A stretch of 64,000 bases of DNA, from the NCBI RefSeq assembly GCF_014905555.1, contig NZ_BNGS01000001.1, forward strand, positions 558,001 to 622,000. Direction: 5' to 3'. The position numbers and the translations under genes are program-made. Within the stretch, counting starts at the first letter, position 1. Each line of letters begins with the position of its first letter. Of this stretch, positions 54,764 to 64,000 are shown one piece after another. Under the pieces are notes generated by a model. The model searched no databases and was not told the origin of the DNA. It saw nothing but the letters and a program-made list of their open reading frames with translations. Origin of the DNA: Streptomyces sp. Y2F8-2 (lineage in GTDB: Bacteria > Actinomycetota > Actinomycetes > Streptomycetales > Streptomycetaceae).

Positions 54764-55747
54764 TCAGCTCTCCTCGGCGGTGAAGGCGCCGGCGGGCTCC
54801 TCGTAGAAGACGTACGTGGCGCGCTGCGCGACCGCGTCCGGCACCGCCGCGCCCTCGCGGGCGGAACGCTCGGCGACCTGCTTGAGCGCGCCCGAGTCGA
54901 CGTCTATCTGGTCGAGGATGAGCCGGACGGCGTCCTCGACGGCGAGGAAGCGGTTGGCCATCAGGGTGCAGGTGCGGTAGGCGCTGAACGGCGCCGCCGT
55001 CGGGTTGAGCTGGATCAGCGGTGGCAGCCGGTCCCACTCGTGGGGGAAGTCGCGGCCGTTCCAGGGGCGCGGTACGAGGACGGGCTCGCCGAGGTGGCGC
55101 AGCAGGCCGAGGCGGGCGAGCTGCCAGACGGCGGCGAGGAACGGGCAGGACCACAGGCGCTGTCCGTCCTTCTCGGACCACAGCTCGACGTCCATGAACA
55201 CGGAGTGGTTGCGGGCGGCGGTCTCCTGGGGCGGCTGCCAGCCGGTGATCTCCCCCATGGCGCTGCGCGAGCCGGGGCTGCGCTGCCCGTTGGCGAGCCA
55301 GCCGGTCTGGCTGACGGGCGGGCGGGAGCCGTAGCTGCCCGGTGGGGGCGACTCGACGAGGCGGTGCATCACGGCCTCGGCGAGTTCGATCTTGTCGGCG
55401 ACGGCGCAGCCCGACTCGCGGGCCAGGTAGTCGATGACGAGCCCGGCCCGCTCGGCCTCCTCAAGCACCACGGGGACCAGTTCCGCCGGGGTGGAGAAGC
55501 GGGTGAAGTAGTCGTCGACGAGGAAGCAGGTGCTGATGCGGGGCCGCTTGCCGCCGTTGCGGCGGGCGGCGGCGGCCCGGGCGGCGTCCACCCAGACGCG
55601 CACCTCGGCGAAGTGCTCACGCAGCCGCTCGGGCCCGGCCTCGAAGTCCTCCATGTAGAGGTGGCCGAGTTCGAGGGAGAGGTGGGCGAGCGGTACGGAC
55701 TGGGTGCGGGGCTCTGCGGTGGTCTCGCGGAACACGGCTTCCGTCAC
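54764..55747 (-). CDS. SCO2522 family protein
   Basis: 327 residues from GTG 55747, overlapping the P-loop gene stop (GTGA). It begins SVPLAHLSLELGHLYMEDFEAGPERLREHF and contains RPRISTCFLVDDYFTRFSTPAELVPVVLEEAERAGLVIDYLARESGCAVADKIE and VFMDVELWSEKDGQRLWSCPFLAAVWQLARLGLL. The VDDYF and DxELW blocks are invariant-looking. Cytosolic, function unknown; SCO2522 family by type and context. Confidence 0.82.
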   Translation of the reverse strand: MTEAVFRETTAEPRTQSVPLAHLSLELGHLYMEDFEAGPERLREHFAEVRVWVDAARAAAARRNGGKRPRISTCFLVDDYFTRFSTPAELVPVVLEEAERAGLVIDYLARESGCAVADKIELAEAVMHRLVESPPPGSYGSRPPVSQTGWLANGQRSPGSRSAMGEITGWQPPQETAARNHSVFMDVELWSEKDGQRLWSCPFLAAVWQLARLGLLRHLGEPVLVPRPWNGRDFPHEWDRLPPLIQLNPTAAPFSAYRTCTLMANRFLAVEDAVRLILDQIDVDSGALKQVAERSAREGAAVPDAVAQRATYVFYEEPAGAFTAEES

Positions 55748-56667
55748 GGCTGCTCCCAGTACTTGTCGTCGGTCAGCCGGTTCGCCAGTTCGCTCAGTGC
55801 CTCCCACGTCTCCCGGTTGGCGATCTGGCTGTCGAGAACGTCCTCGTCGGTGATGAGCTGCTCGCGCCACTGCAGGACGGGCTCCAGCGGCACCGAGCCC
55901 AGGACCTGGGTGTATCCGATGCCGAGGGTGGAGGACATCTGCTTCAGGTCGCGGTCGCAGGCGCGCATCCACGCCGACTGGGTCGCCGACACCTGCGACC
56001 ACAGCGCGGACTCGGGGTCGGGTACGGCGGCCCGGACGAACCGGATGACGTTGCGCAGCGCCTCCTCGTCGTGGCCGCGGGCCACCCCGCCGGCGACGAT
56101 GCCGCGCTTGCCGTAGACCAGGCTCGCCGCGGCCCCCACGTGCTGCCGGGTCCAGCGGTGGAAGACCAGCCAGCGGGCCAGGACACCGCGCAGCTCGCGC
56201 TGCGAGGTGGCCTCCAGGGCCATGTCGACGGCGTAGCTGCGGCCGGCGCTGAGGTCGACGACGATCATGTCGAACTCGCCGTTGAGCCGCAGCAGGAGGT
56301 CGACGCAGCGGCGCAGGGTCTCGTCGGTGGTGGCGAACTCGCCGCCGCTGACGTCACCGGGCATCAGCACCAGGCTGCCCGAGCCGGGGGGCCGGTTGCG
56401 CAGCACCGGGTGTTCGGTCTCGGCCCAGACGTCGATGCGGGCCGGTTCGCCGACCTCGCCGGTCAGGTACGAGTGCAGGCCTCGGTCCTCGGCGGCCCGG
56501 CGGGCGTCGGGTACGTCGAAGACGGCCGCCGCGGTGGGCGAGCCGAAGTCGAAGTCGAGGTAGCAGACGTCGTCACCGCCCAGCGCCCGGTGGTAGGCGA
56601 GGTTGGCGCTGGTGACGGAGCGGCCCGTGCCTCCCTTGTCGGAGGCCGCGAAGACGAGCACGGTCAC
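55744..56667 (-). CDS. SCO2523 family variant P-loop ATPase (ParA/MinD-like)
   Basis: 307 residues from GTG 56667, overlapping the SCO2524-like stop (GTGA). TVLVFAASDKGGTGRSVTSANLAYHRALGG is a deviant Walker A of the ParA/MinD class in which the final Lys is Arg (KGGTGRS). Then CYLDFDFGSPTAAAVFDVPDA (Walker A' like) and FDMIVVDLSAGRSYAVDMAL (Walker B, switch). A C-terminal region with IGYTQVLGSVPLEPVLQWREQLI resembles recycling steps of such ATPases. It may position or load a partner at the membrane. The core of the conserved cluster. Confidence 0.88.
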   Translation of the reverse strand: MTVLVFAASDKGGTGRSVTSANLAYHRALGGDDVCYLDFDFGSPTAAAVFDVPDARRAAEDRGLHSYLTGEVGEPARIDVWAETEHPVLRNRPPGSGSLVLMPGDVSGGEFATTDETLRRCVDLLLRLNGEFDMIVVDLSAGRSYAVDMALEATSQRELRGVLARWLVFHRWTRQHVGAAASLVYGKRGIVAGGVARGHDEEALRNVIRFVRAAVPDPESALWSQVSATQSAWMRACDRDLKQMSSTLGIGYTQVLGSVPLEPVLQWREQLITDEDVLDSQIANRETWEALSELANRLTDDKYWEQP

Positions 56668-58502
56668 ACCCCCTGGGCCGCGGCTTCCCGGGCCCGGGCG
56701 AGGGCGTCGAGCTGTCCGAGGACGTCGAGGGTCAACGAGCAGGCGGTGCCGGGTTGTTCGTCCACGAGCTTGCGGGCGCGGCGCAACTTGACCTCGATGC
56801 TCCTGAGCTCCATGCCTCGGTTGCCTTCGGAGGCCGGCGCGGGCTCCATCTGTTCGTTGCCGAGGAGGTGGGTCGACTCGCTCAGCAACGCCCTGGCCAG
56901 CACGGTGAGTTCGGTGCTGCGGATGGGGGGCTGCTTGTACATCTGGTGGACCTGGACCATCACCTCGGTGACGCGCTCGGTGACGCTCCAGGACACCTGC
57001 CCCTCGTACGCCGGGGTCTCGGGGTAGGCGGCGTGGACGTTGTCCCACAGGCCGGTGCCCTCGCCGTCGCCGATCCGGCGCCGCCACAGGTGGTCGAAGA
57101 TGTCCTCGGCGAGCCGGAGCAGCCGGTCGTGCGAGCCGAGGTTGCGGGACAGCGTGCACAGCTGGATGGTCCGCTTGAGCAGCTGCGCGGAGAAGTCGCT
57201 CATGATCCACTGCATGGGCGGTCCGACGCTCTCGCTGCCCTGCAACGGCAGGGTGACGCCGGGGTGGTGCAGCCGGACCATGGGGTCGTCCTGGGTCATT
57301 CGGCTGGTGATGCGGCCGCGTTCGGCGAGGCGTTCCATGACGCTGACGGTGCGGGTCAGGTCGTCGTCGGTGGCGCGGCGCCGCATCAGGTCGTGGACGA
57401 GGATGGCGGCGACGGAGAGGGAGAAGTACTCGGATTCGAGTTTCTGGCCGGTGGTGCGCCAGGGGATGTCCTCGAGGGGCCAGCGGTCGCCGCCGAAGCG
57501 CGCGATGCCGGACCAGAACTGCTGGGTGATCTCCCAGCGCAGTCGTAACGCCTCGGCGAGCCGCTGCTGTTCGGGGTTGAGCAGGCCGAGGGTGAGGGTG
57601 CGGTCGGAGAAGAGGTCCTGGATGCCGTCGAGGGCGACCACGGTGAAGTAGAGGTACGGCACCGGGTTGGCGACGCCCTGGGGCTGCGGTCCGATGGGTT
57701 CGTCGGTCGGGACCTCGGGCGCGTCCCTGACGATGCTCCAGCCCCAGCCGCACTCGAAGAGCTGGTTGGGGTCCTTGAGGCCTTCCTCGACGTCGACACC
57801 GAGGACGAAGCTCTCGACCATGGCGGCGCGCAGTGCCTCGAAGCGGTCCTGGAACCTGCGCAGCACATGCCGCTGCGACAGCCGTCCCTGGCCGAGGAGT
57901 TCGCACAGCGTGCGCCCCTGGGAGGAGTCGGTGTCGAAGACGTTGATGGTGAAGGAGCGCAGCAGGCTCACCATGGCGGCGGTGAGGCGGTTGCTGGTGG
58001 CGGTGCGCACTTCCTGGATGGTCTCCAGGACGTCGCCGCGCCGGGTCTTGGACTCGTAGATCTTGAGGAAGCCGAGGGTGGCCAGGCACAGGGTGATCGA
58101 CATGGAGTACGAGTCGACGACTCCGAGGTCGCGCTGTTCCTGGGTGAGGTCGCGGTCCTTGTCCCCGGACACGAAGTAGTGGCCGCCGGCGAACGTGGGT
58201 CTCTTCTCGTCGGTGTGCCTGCGCATGAACTCGGCGGTGGCCGTGACGAGGTTCGCGGGGATCTCCAGGCGCCCGCCCGCCCGCTTCATCACCCTCTGGA
58301 CGTCGTCCTGTGTGGTGTCCGGGTCGTCCAGGCGGAAGGCGGGGATCTCCGTGGCCGGATACAGGATGCAGAGCAGGCGCTCGGCATCGGCGACGCTGCT
58401 TTCCCCACCCCGTTTGCCCCAGGTCCACTCCCCGCCGTCGAACGAGTGGCGGGCGATCGCCTGCCAGATGTCCAGCAGATGCTGGCGTGGCTTGATCTGC
58501 AT
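56664..58502 (-). CDS. SCO2524 family protein
   Basis: 612 residues from ATG 58502. Opens QIKPRQHLLDIWQAIARHSFDGGEWTWGKRGGESSVADAERLLCILYPATEIPAFRLDDPDTTQDDVQRVMKRAG and is mostly helical, without signal peptide or membrane helix. Contains GGHYFVSGDKDRDLT, PYLYFTVVALDGIQDLFSDRTL and GQVSWSVTERVTEVMVQVHQMYKQPP. No catalytic motif is recognised; probably a scaffold or partner of the P-loop protein. First or second gene of the coupled series. Confidence 0.82.
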   Translation of the reverse strand: MQIKPRQHLLDIWQAIARHSFDGGEWTWGKRGGESSVADAERLLCILYPATEIPAFRLDDPDTTQDDVQRVMKRAGGRLEIPANLVTATAEFMRRHTDEKRPTFAGGHYFVSGDKDRDLTQEQRDLGVVDSYSMSITLCLATLGFLKIYESKTRRGDVLETIQEVRTATSNRLTAAMVSLLRSFTINVFDTDSSQGRTLCELLGQGRLSQRHVLRRFQDRFEALRAAMVESFVLGVDVEEGLKDPNQLFECGWGWSIVRDAPEVPTDEPIGPQPQGVANPVPYLYFTVVALDGIQDLFSDRTLTLGLLNPEQQRLAEALRLRWEITQQFWSGIARFGGDRWPLEDIPWRTTGQKLESEYFSLSVAAILVHDLMRRRATDDDLTRTVSVMERLAERGRITSRMTQDDPMVRLHHPGVTLPLQGSESVGPPMQWIMSDFSAQLLKRTIQLCTLSRNLGSHDRLLRLAEDIFDHLWRRRIGDGEGTGLWDNVHAAYPETPAYEGQVSWSVTERVTEVMVQVHQMYKQPPIRSTELTVLARALLSESTHLLGNEQMEPAPASEGNRGMELRSIEVKLRRARKLVDEQPGTACSLTLDVLGQLDALARAREAAAQGV

Positions 58503-58573
58503 CCCATGCCCCTCACACAGGCCGCGCTGCCATCATTGGAGGCGTGCCGTCTTCTGTTGTGACGATGCGGTCC

Positions 58574-59377
58574 TCAAACGGCCGGAATATCGGACTCCGG
58601 AATGTCGGACTCCGAATTCCTCCAGCCGTAGGCGACGATCATTCCCGAATAGCCTTCACGCACGGCGGCCGAAGCCTTGAGACGCATGGTCTTGAACTCG
58701 CCCGCGAAAGGCACGAGACTCTCGTACACCTCCAACTCTCCCACGTCGCACGCCGGGAAGAAATGCTTGCCCGCGTGATACCCGGACGAATGTTCCATGA
58801 AAGCGGCGGCGAAGGGCGCACCTGGGGCGAGGGCGCGCAGGAAGCACTCGACGGCGCGGGCGAACTCCGCGTGCGAGGTGGTCATCGACTCCGCCACGAA
58901 GAACATGGTCCCCATGGACCAGCGGCCCTGGTGCCGCACCAGGTCGAAGAGGTTGCCCGACTGGACCCGGACCACGTCCCGGAACCTGGCGCGCGGGTCC
59001 AACTCCAGTGCGCCGTATACCTCGTTCTTGCGCAGGAGGTCCCAGAACTGGTCCCAGTTCCCGTCATAGGAGGCGACCTGGCTCTCGAGGTAGCGGACGT
59101 TCGACGGCGAGCGCTCGTAGAGGGTGATCTCGTCGCACCAGGGGAGCATGGCGAGCGCCGGGTAGAGGTTCGCGCCGGCCCCGACATCGATGCCCGAAAC
59201 GTGGGTGGTGTCACGTCCCTGGAAATGATCGCCGAAATGATCGCCCACGATCTGAAGGATCTCCGCGTCCTCCGCCTGCAGGCCGCGGTAATTGTGCTCA
59301 ACGTAGGCGATGGGGTCGAATGCGGCCCATGATACGTCCGCATTCAGCTGTACGTCCCCCGGCGATCTGAAGGTCAT
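58574..59377 (-). CDS. SCO2525 family SAM-dependent methyltransferase
   Basis: 267 residues from ATG 59377; upstream in-frame codons lack a site. NNMT/PNMT-like fold: WAAFDPIAYVEHNYRGLQAEDAEILQIVGDHF, motif I GIDVGAGANLYPALAM, ITLYERSPSNVRYLESQ, a VVRVQSGNLFDL acidic motif and FFVAESMTTSHAEFARAVECFLRALAPGAPFAAAFMEHSSGY. The Y..Y-type entry helix suits small amine substrates, but the target is unknown. The C-terminus ends in a duplicated ESDIP motif. First gene of the cluster, 71 bp before the SCO2524-like start. Confidence 0.88.
   Translation of the reverse strand: MTFRSPGDVQLNADVSWAAFDPIAYVEHNYRGLQAEDAEILQIVGDHFGDHFQGRDTTHVSGIDVGAGANLYPALAMLPWCDEITLYERSPSNVRYLESQVASYDGNWDQFWDLLRKNEVYGALELDPRARFRDVVRVQSGNLFDLVRHQGRWSMGTMFFVAESMTTSHAEFARAVECFLRALAPGAPFAAAFMEHSSGYHAGKHFFPACDVGELEVYESLVPFAGEFKTMRLKASAAVREGYSGMIVAYGWRNSESDIPESDIPAV
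58583..58612 (-). repeat. 15-bp tandem repeat at the 3' end of the methyltransferase gene
   Basis: CGGAATATCGGACTC and CGGAATGTCGGACTC (58583-58597, 58598-58612) differ at one base and code the terminal ESDIPESDIP; a third, truncated unit follows. A recent, possibly unstable extension. Confidence 0.8.
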
Positions 59378-59640
59378 TGGTCGAGCGTACCAATCGGAAG
59401 ACCGGGCGGGATCCCCCTTGGGCCAACCGGGCGACGCAGTTACGCCACTTGGGGCGCACCGGGGGCGCATCGGGGCGAATGACTTATTGGACCTGATCCT
59501 GCCTTGAAGGGGCCGGATCGCCCCGCTCAAGATGGTCGGAAATCTGTCGAACATACCCGAACGACAGACAGCGCGCGTCCCACTCGTACCACCCGTACGG
59601 ATGGTCACGGGCGCTTGACTCCATTCCGCAGGGGGGCGGC

Positions 59641-60174
59641 ATGACTGTGTTTCCAGAGGAACGTTTCCCTTCGCGTGGCGGGCCCACCGGGCCGGCTCTG
59701 TTCCACGATCGGGCGTTCGTCGACCGCCCCCTGACGATGCGGGGGGTCACGGAGGACGACCTGCCCGAACTGGTCCGGGTGGACAGGGAGGCCTTCCCCG
59801 ACGAGCCGTACCCCTACTTCGTGCTGCGCCAGCTGTTCGACCTGCACGGGGACTGCCTGCTGGTGCTGGACGACGGGCAGAGCCTGCACGGGTACGTCCT
59901 GTACGTCACCACGCCGGACCGCTACCGGAGTTGGATCGTCAGCCTCGGTGTGACCCGGGACCAGCGGGGGCGCGGGCTCGGCCGGCGGCTGATGCTGGAG
60001 GTGCTGCGCCGACTGCGGGCGGAGGAGGTGCGCGAGGTGCGGCTGACGGTGGAGCCGGCGAACGCGGCCGCGATCATGCTCTACCGGTCGCTGGGCTTCT
60101 CGTCCGACGAGGGGGTGCGCAAGGACTACTTCGGGGCCGGAGAGGACCGGCTCATCATGACGCTGGGCCTGTGA
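59641..60174 (+). CDS. GNAT family N-acetyltransferase
   Basis: 177 residues from ATG 59641 after a GGGGGG run. Core: TMRGVTEDDLPELVRVDREAFPDEPYPYFVLRQL, SWIVSLGVTRDQRGRGLGRRLMLEVLRRL (acetyl-CoA Q/RxxGxG loop RGRGLG) and VEPANAAAIMLYRSLGFSSD. It acetylates an unknown small amine or protein N-terminus (RimI-like). The last 20 bases overlap the 3' end of the convergent phosphatase-like gene. Confidence 0.92.
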   Translation: MTVFPEERFPSRGGPTGPALFHDRAFVDRPLTMRGVTEDDLPELVRVDREAFPDEPYPYFVLRQLFDLHGDCLLVLDDGQSLHGYVLYVTTPDRYRSWIVSLGVTRDQRGRGLGRRLMLEVLRRLRAEEVREVRLTVEPANAAAIMLYRSLGFSSDEGVRKDYFGAGEDRLIMTLGL

Positions 60175-60634
60175 AGCGCCGTACGTACCGCCGCTGCCAG
60201 GGCGTTTCCACGGCGTGCCGGTCGTAGTGGGCGCGCACGTAGGCCACGGCCTGGTCCGGCGGTACGCCGTCCAGTACGGCGAGGCAGGCGAGCGCGGTAC
60301 CGGTGCGGCCACGTCCGCCGCCGCAGGCGACCTCGACGCGCCCGCGCGCGGCCCGCTCCCATGCCTCGGCCAGCAGCCGCCGCGCCTCGCCACGGCTGCT
60401 GGGCAGCCGGAAGTCGGGCCATCGCAGCCAGTCGGAGGCCCAGGGCACGTCCGGGGGCCGCTTGCCGAGCAGATACAGCCCGTACGTGGGCACGGGCCCG
60501 TCCGGCACGGGCCGCCGCAGGCCCCGGCCGCGCACCAGCCGCCCGGACGGCAGCCGCAGGACGCCGGGTGCCTCGGGATCCCAGCCTTCGCCGTCGGCCG
60601 TTCCGGTGCCGTTGTCCGGTTCGGGATCGCTCAT
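60155..60634 (-). CDS. Protein-tyrosine/dual-specificity phosphatase-like protein
   Basis: 159 residues from ATG 60634. Carries the CX5R P-loop RVEVACGGGRGRTGTALACLAVLDG with Cys and Arg correctly spaced, and WPDFRLP, where the Asp of WPD-type loops is expected. The C-terminus VRAHYDRHAVETPWQRRYVRRF is typical of bacterial DSP-like proteins. It could dephosphorylate proteins or phosphoinositide-like metabolites. It is divergent from the DHDPS-like gene and overlaps the GNAT gene 3' end. Confidence 0.85.
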   Translation of the reverse strand: MSDPEPDNGTGTADGEGWDPEAPGVLRLPSGRLVRGRGLRRPVPDGPVPTYGLYLLGKRPPDVPWASDWLRWPDFRLPSSRGEARRLLAEAWERAARGRVEVACGGGRGRTGTALACLAVLDGVPPDQAVAYVRAHYDRHAVETPWQRRYVRRFTGPAS

Positions 60635-60845
60635 CGGTCCAGTGTCGGCCGACGGGCCCGCGCGGGCGGCCGTTTCGCGGGCAGCGGACGGGCGCGTCGG
60701 CGGCCGTCGGCCACCGCTCCCGCTGCCACCATCCTGGGGAGGGGACGAGCCGTCCCCGAGCCGAACACGTCGGCCGTCCCGGCCCTCCCCGGCCACCGCC
60801 ACGGCCGGCGCAGCGCCGGGAACAGGAACACGTCCGGGAGCCCCG

Positions 60846-61781
60846 ATGCCCTTCCCCGCCCCGCTGACCGGTGTCATCCCGCCCGTCTGCACCCCTCTGA
60901 CACCGGACCGCGAGGTGGATGTGCCCTCGCTGCTGCGGCTGGTGGACCATCTGCTGGACGGCGGGGTGGACGCCCTGTTCGTGCTCGGGTCGTCCGCCGA
61001 GGCCGCCCACCTCACGGACCGTCAGCGCGCTGTCGTGGTCGAGTCGGTGGTGGCCCACGTCGCGGGGCAGGTGCCGGTACTGGCCGGGGCCATCGACATG
61101 ACGACACCGCGGGTGCTGGACCACGTGGCGTATGTGACACGGGCGGGCGCGGACGCGGTCGTCGTGACGGCGCCCTTCTACACGCGGACGCACCCCGCGG
61201 AGATCGCCCGGCACTACCGGCTGGTCGCCCACCGCTCCCCCGTGCCGGTCGTCGCCTACGACATCCCGGTCTCCGTGCACGTGAAGCTCGGCCCTGAGCT
61301 GGTGCTGGAGCTGGCGGCGGACGGGACGCTGGCCGGGCTGAAGGACTCCAGCGGCGACCTGGCCGGTCTGCGAGCGGTCGTGACGGGGGTGCGGTCACGT
61401 CCCGCGCTCACCGGGTTCAGCGCGCTGACGGGTTCGGAGCTGGTCGTGGACTCGGCACTGGCGCTCGGCGCCGACGGGGCGGTGCCCGGGCTGGCCAATG
61501 TGGACCCGGAGGGCTATGTCCGTCTGGACCGGCTGTGCCGCGCGGGCGACTGGGAGGCGGCGCGGGCGGAACAGGAGCGGCTGTGCGCGCTGTACGGCAT
61601 GGTCGGCGTCGGGGACCCGGCCCGGATGGGCGTGAGTTCGTCGGCGCTGGGGGCGTTCAAGGCGGCGTTGCATCTGCGCGGGGTGATCGCGTGTCCGGCG
61701 ACGGCGGAGCCACAGGTGCCGCTCACGCAGGAGGAGCGGGAGGGCGTCGGGAAGCATCTCGCGGCGGCCGGGCTGCTGTGA
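60846..61781 (+). CDS. Dihydrodipicolinate synthase (DapA)-family lyase/aldolase
   Basis: 311 residues from ATG 60846 behind GGGAG. (beta/alpha)8 barrel with GVIPPVCTPLTPDREVDVPSLLRLVDHLLDGGVDALFVLGSSAEAAHLT, the pyruvate-binding GSS(A/T)AE loop, Tyr in VVAYDIPVS and the Schiff-base Lys in LAGLKDSSGD. The GSSAE and YDIP variants differ from GTTGE/YNVP of true DapA, so a pyruvate-dependent sugar-acid or N-acetylneuraminate-like aldolase/dehydratase is more likely. Monocistronic. Confidence 0.88.
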   Translation: MPFPAPLTGVIPPVCTPLTPDREVDVPSLLRLVDHLLDGGVDALFVLGSSAEAAHLTDRQRAVVVESVVAHVAGQVPVLAGAIDMTTPRVLDHVAYVTRAGADAVVVTAPFYTRTHPAEIARHYRLVAHRSPVPVVAYDIPVSVHVKLGPELVLELAADGTLAGLKDSSGDLAGLRAVVTGVRSRPALTGFSALTGSELVVDSALALGADGAVPGLANVDPEGYVRLDRLCRAGDWEAARAEQERLCALYGMVGVGDPARMGVSSSALGAFKAALHLRGVIACPATAEPQVPLTQEEREGVGKHLAAAGLL

Positions 61782-61849
61782 CGCCTCGCTCCGGGGCGGT
61801 CAGGGGTGCACCGGAGCCGGACCGAGTGACCTGTGCCCCGTCGTGGGAA

Positions 61850-62587
61850 CTACGACACCGTGCGGGCCGCCGCGAGCAGGCGGGTCACGTCCTGCGAGCA
61901 GATCGTCAGGGCCGCGCCCACCGTGGCCAGGACGTCACGTTCCGCGGGGGTGTAGGGGCCGTCGGCGAGCGCGATGCGGGCGCCCTGGAGGAGGATCGAC
62001 TCGCGGCCGGTGGGGGCGAGGTGAGGGGCGAGCGGGTCCAGGGCCTCGTGCAGCTCTATGGCCAGACTCGCGCCGCCGCCCGGTTCGCCGCAGACCCGGC
62101 CGGTGTCGGCGGCCACGGCGTCGACCAGGGCGCTGAGCCCGTCCGCCGTGCAGTCGTCGAAGCCGGCGGAGCGGACGGCGGCGGCGGCCGTCTCCAGGGA
62201 CGTACGGGAGCAGCTGCCGCCCGCGGCGAGGACCGCCAGGGCCACGGTGTGGACGGCGTCGCGGAGCATCGCGGCGAAGCGGGTGGTGGTCGGGTGGTCG
62301 AGGACGTCCGTGCCGTAGTGGTGGCCGCAGGCCGCGCACTCCACGACCGGACCCGTCTCCCCGCGCGGCACGACCGGCAGGCCGGCGAGGGTGAGGCGGC
62401 GGCGTCCGGTGAGGCGCTGGTAGTTGCGGTCGCCCCCGCAGCCGGGGCAGAAGAACTCGCCGTCGCCGACGGTGGTCCACGCGATGCGGACGCCGAGGAC
62501 CTGCGAAATGCGGCCCTTGCGGGCTTCTGGGCCGTTGCGTCCCCGTCCTGGCAGCACGTCGCACCTCCGTCCTCGCCGCGGCAACAT
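61850..62587 (-). CDS. TerB-like protein with N-terminal zinc ribbon
   Basis: 245 residues from ATG 62587 (GTG 62614 is possible, adding nine residues). N-terminal zinc-ribbon pairs FFCPGCGGDRNYQRLTGRRRL and VECAACGHHYGTD, then a helical TerB-type domain (ALADGPYTPAERDVLATVGAALTICSQDVTRLLAAA). TerB domains bind metal and sit in tellurite/stress or phage-defence contexts, but here the gene stands alone between housekeeping genes. An inverted repeat AACATC/GATGTT covers the start region. Confidence 0.82.
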   Translation of the reverse strand: MLPRRGRRCDVLPGRGRNGPEARKGRISQVLGVRIAWTTVGDGEFFCPGCGGDRNYQRLTGRRRLTLAGLPVVPRGETGPVVECAACGHHYGTDVLDHPTTTRFAAMLRDAVHTVALAVLAAGGSCSRTSLETAAAAVRSAGFDDCTADGLSALVDAVAADTGRVCGEPGGGASLAIELHEALDPLAPHLAPTGRESILLQGARIALADGPYTPAERDVLATVGAALTICSQDVTRLLAAARTVS

Positions 62588-62687
62588 CGCCGCTGCTGGC
62601 GTGATGTTAGCCACATTGTTGAGGCGGAGTCAGTACCCCGGACGAGACCTCCTCGTGATCTTCGGCCGAAATGGCCGGTGCACGACG

Positions 62688-62721
62688 CGGCCCCGTCCGC
62701 CTCGGGAGGCGGACGGGGCCG
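62688..62721 (-). terminator. Hairpin terminator of leuA
   Basis: Perfect 15-bp GC stem (62688-62702 with 62707-62721), 4-nt loop, 21 nt past the leuA stop. Confidence 0.85.
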
Positions 62722-62741
62722 TGAACGTGGAGGTCAGAGGG

Positions 62742-64000
<1,259 letters not shown>

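Overview
The window is a stretch of high-GC actinobacterial chromosome, almost certainly Streptomyces. The signs are G/C-ending codons, many GTG starts, ATGA/GTGA/TGATG stop-start overlaps, and protein families typical of the genus (class F sortase, MmyB-like XRE regulators, CGNR regulators, MGH1-like hydrolases). From memory, the gene order nirBD - ppdK - glyS - znuACB/zur - uppS - recO - SCO2521..SCO2525-type cluster - leuA follows the S. coelicolor core chromosome around SCO2480-SCO2528. No tRNA, rRNA, CRISPR array or intact transposon was seen.

Layout. 1-8 kb: end of a large secreted FG-GAP protein, a gamma-glutamylcyclotransferase, an M4 metalloprotease, an APH-type phosphotransferase, a secreted protein paired with a class F sortase, and a TauE/SafE permease. 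8-12.3 kb: assimilatory nitrite reductase operon (FAD oxidoreductase, nirB, nirD) behind a GlnR-like box. 12.4-17.6 kb: a hypothetical gene, ppdK and a ROK repressor. 17.7-23.6 kb: two coupled glycoside hydrolase-like genes and an LTA-synthase-like sulfatase with a hexapeptide repeat tract. 23.6-28.8 kb: dusB, two 14-TM MFS pumps and a MmyB-like regulator. 28.9-31.9 kb: four consecutive secreted-protein genes (GH19 chitinase, thaumatin-like, GH128 glucanase, RlpA/barwin-like double-psi barrel) with a DasR-like site upstream. 32.2-33.4 kb: a CGNR regulator and a VOC protein facing each other across a palindrome that contains both start codons.

33.7-37.8 kb: a same-strand set made of a triple-glycosyltransferase fusion, a small secreted Cys/His-rich tandem-repeat protein and a GT2. 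38-43 kb: glyS, then the zinc uptake genes znuA-znuC-znuB and zur, with a Zur box over a probable leaderless promoter. 43-47.3 kb: a frameshifted membrane-protein pseudogene, a perfect 23-bp hairpin, a membrane-anchored multicopper oxidase and a two-component system. 47.3-51.4 kb: uppS, recO, two small coupled genes, a doubly frameshifted XRE regulator, a methyltransferase and a MaoC-like protein. 51.5-59.4 kb: a secreted FG-GAP protein and the six-gene SCO2520..2525-like cluster, which includes a variant P-loop ATPase with KGGTGRS instead of KGGxGKS. 59.6-64 kb: GNAT, a tyrosine-phosphatase-like protein, a DHDPS-family lyase, a TerB-like zinc-ribbon protein and the 3' part of leuA.

The parts that look most worth following up are (i) the secreted cassette that recreates the plant PR-2/3/4/5 antifungal set in one bacterial operon, (ii) the glycosyltransferase/repeat-protein locus, and (iii) the uncharacterised SCO2520-2525 conservon. 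Gene starts were chosen from ribosome-binding-site spacing and operon overlaps and are inferences unless stated otherwise.
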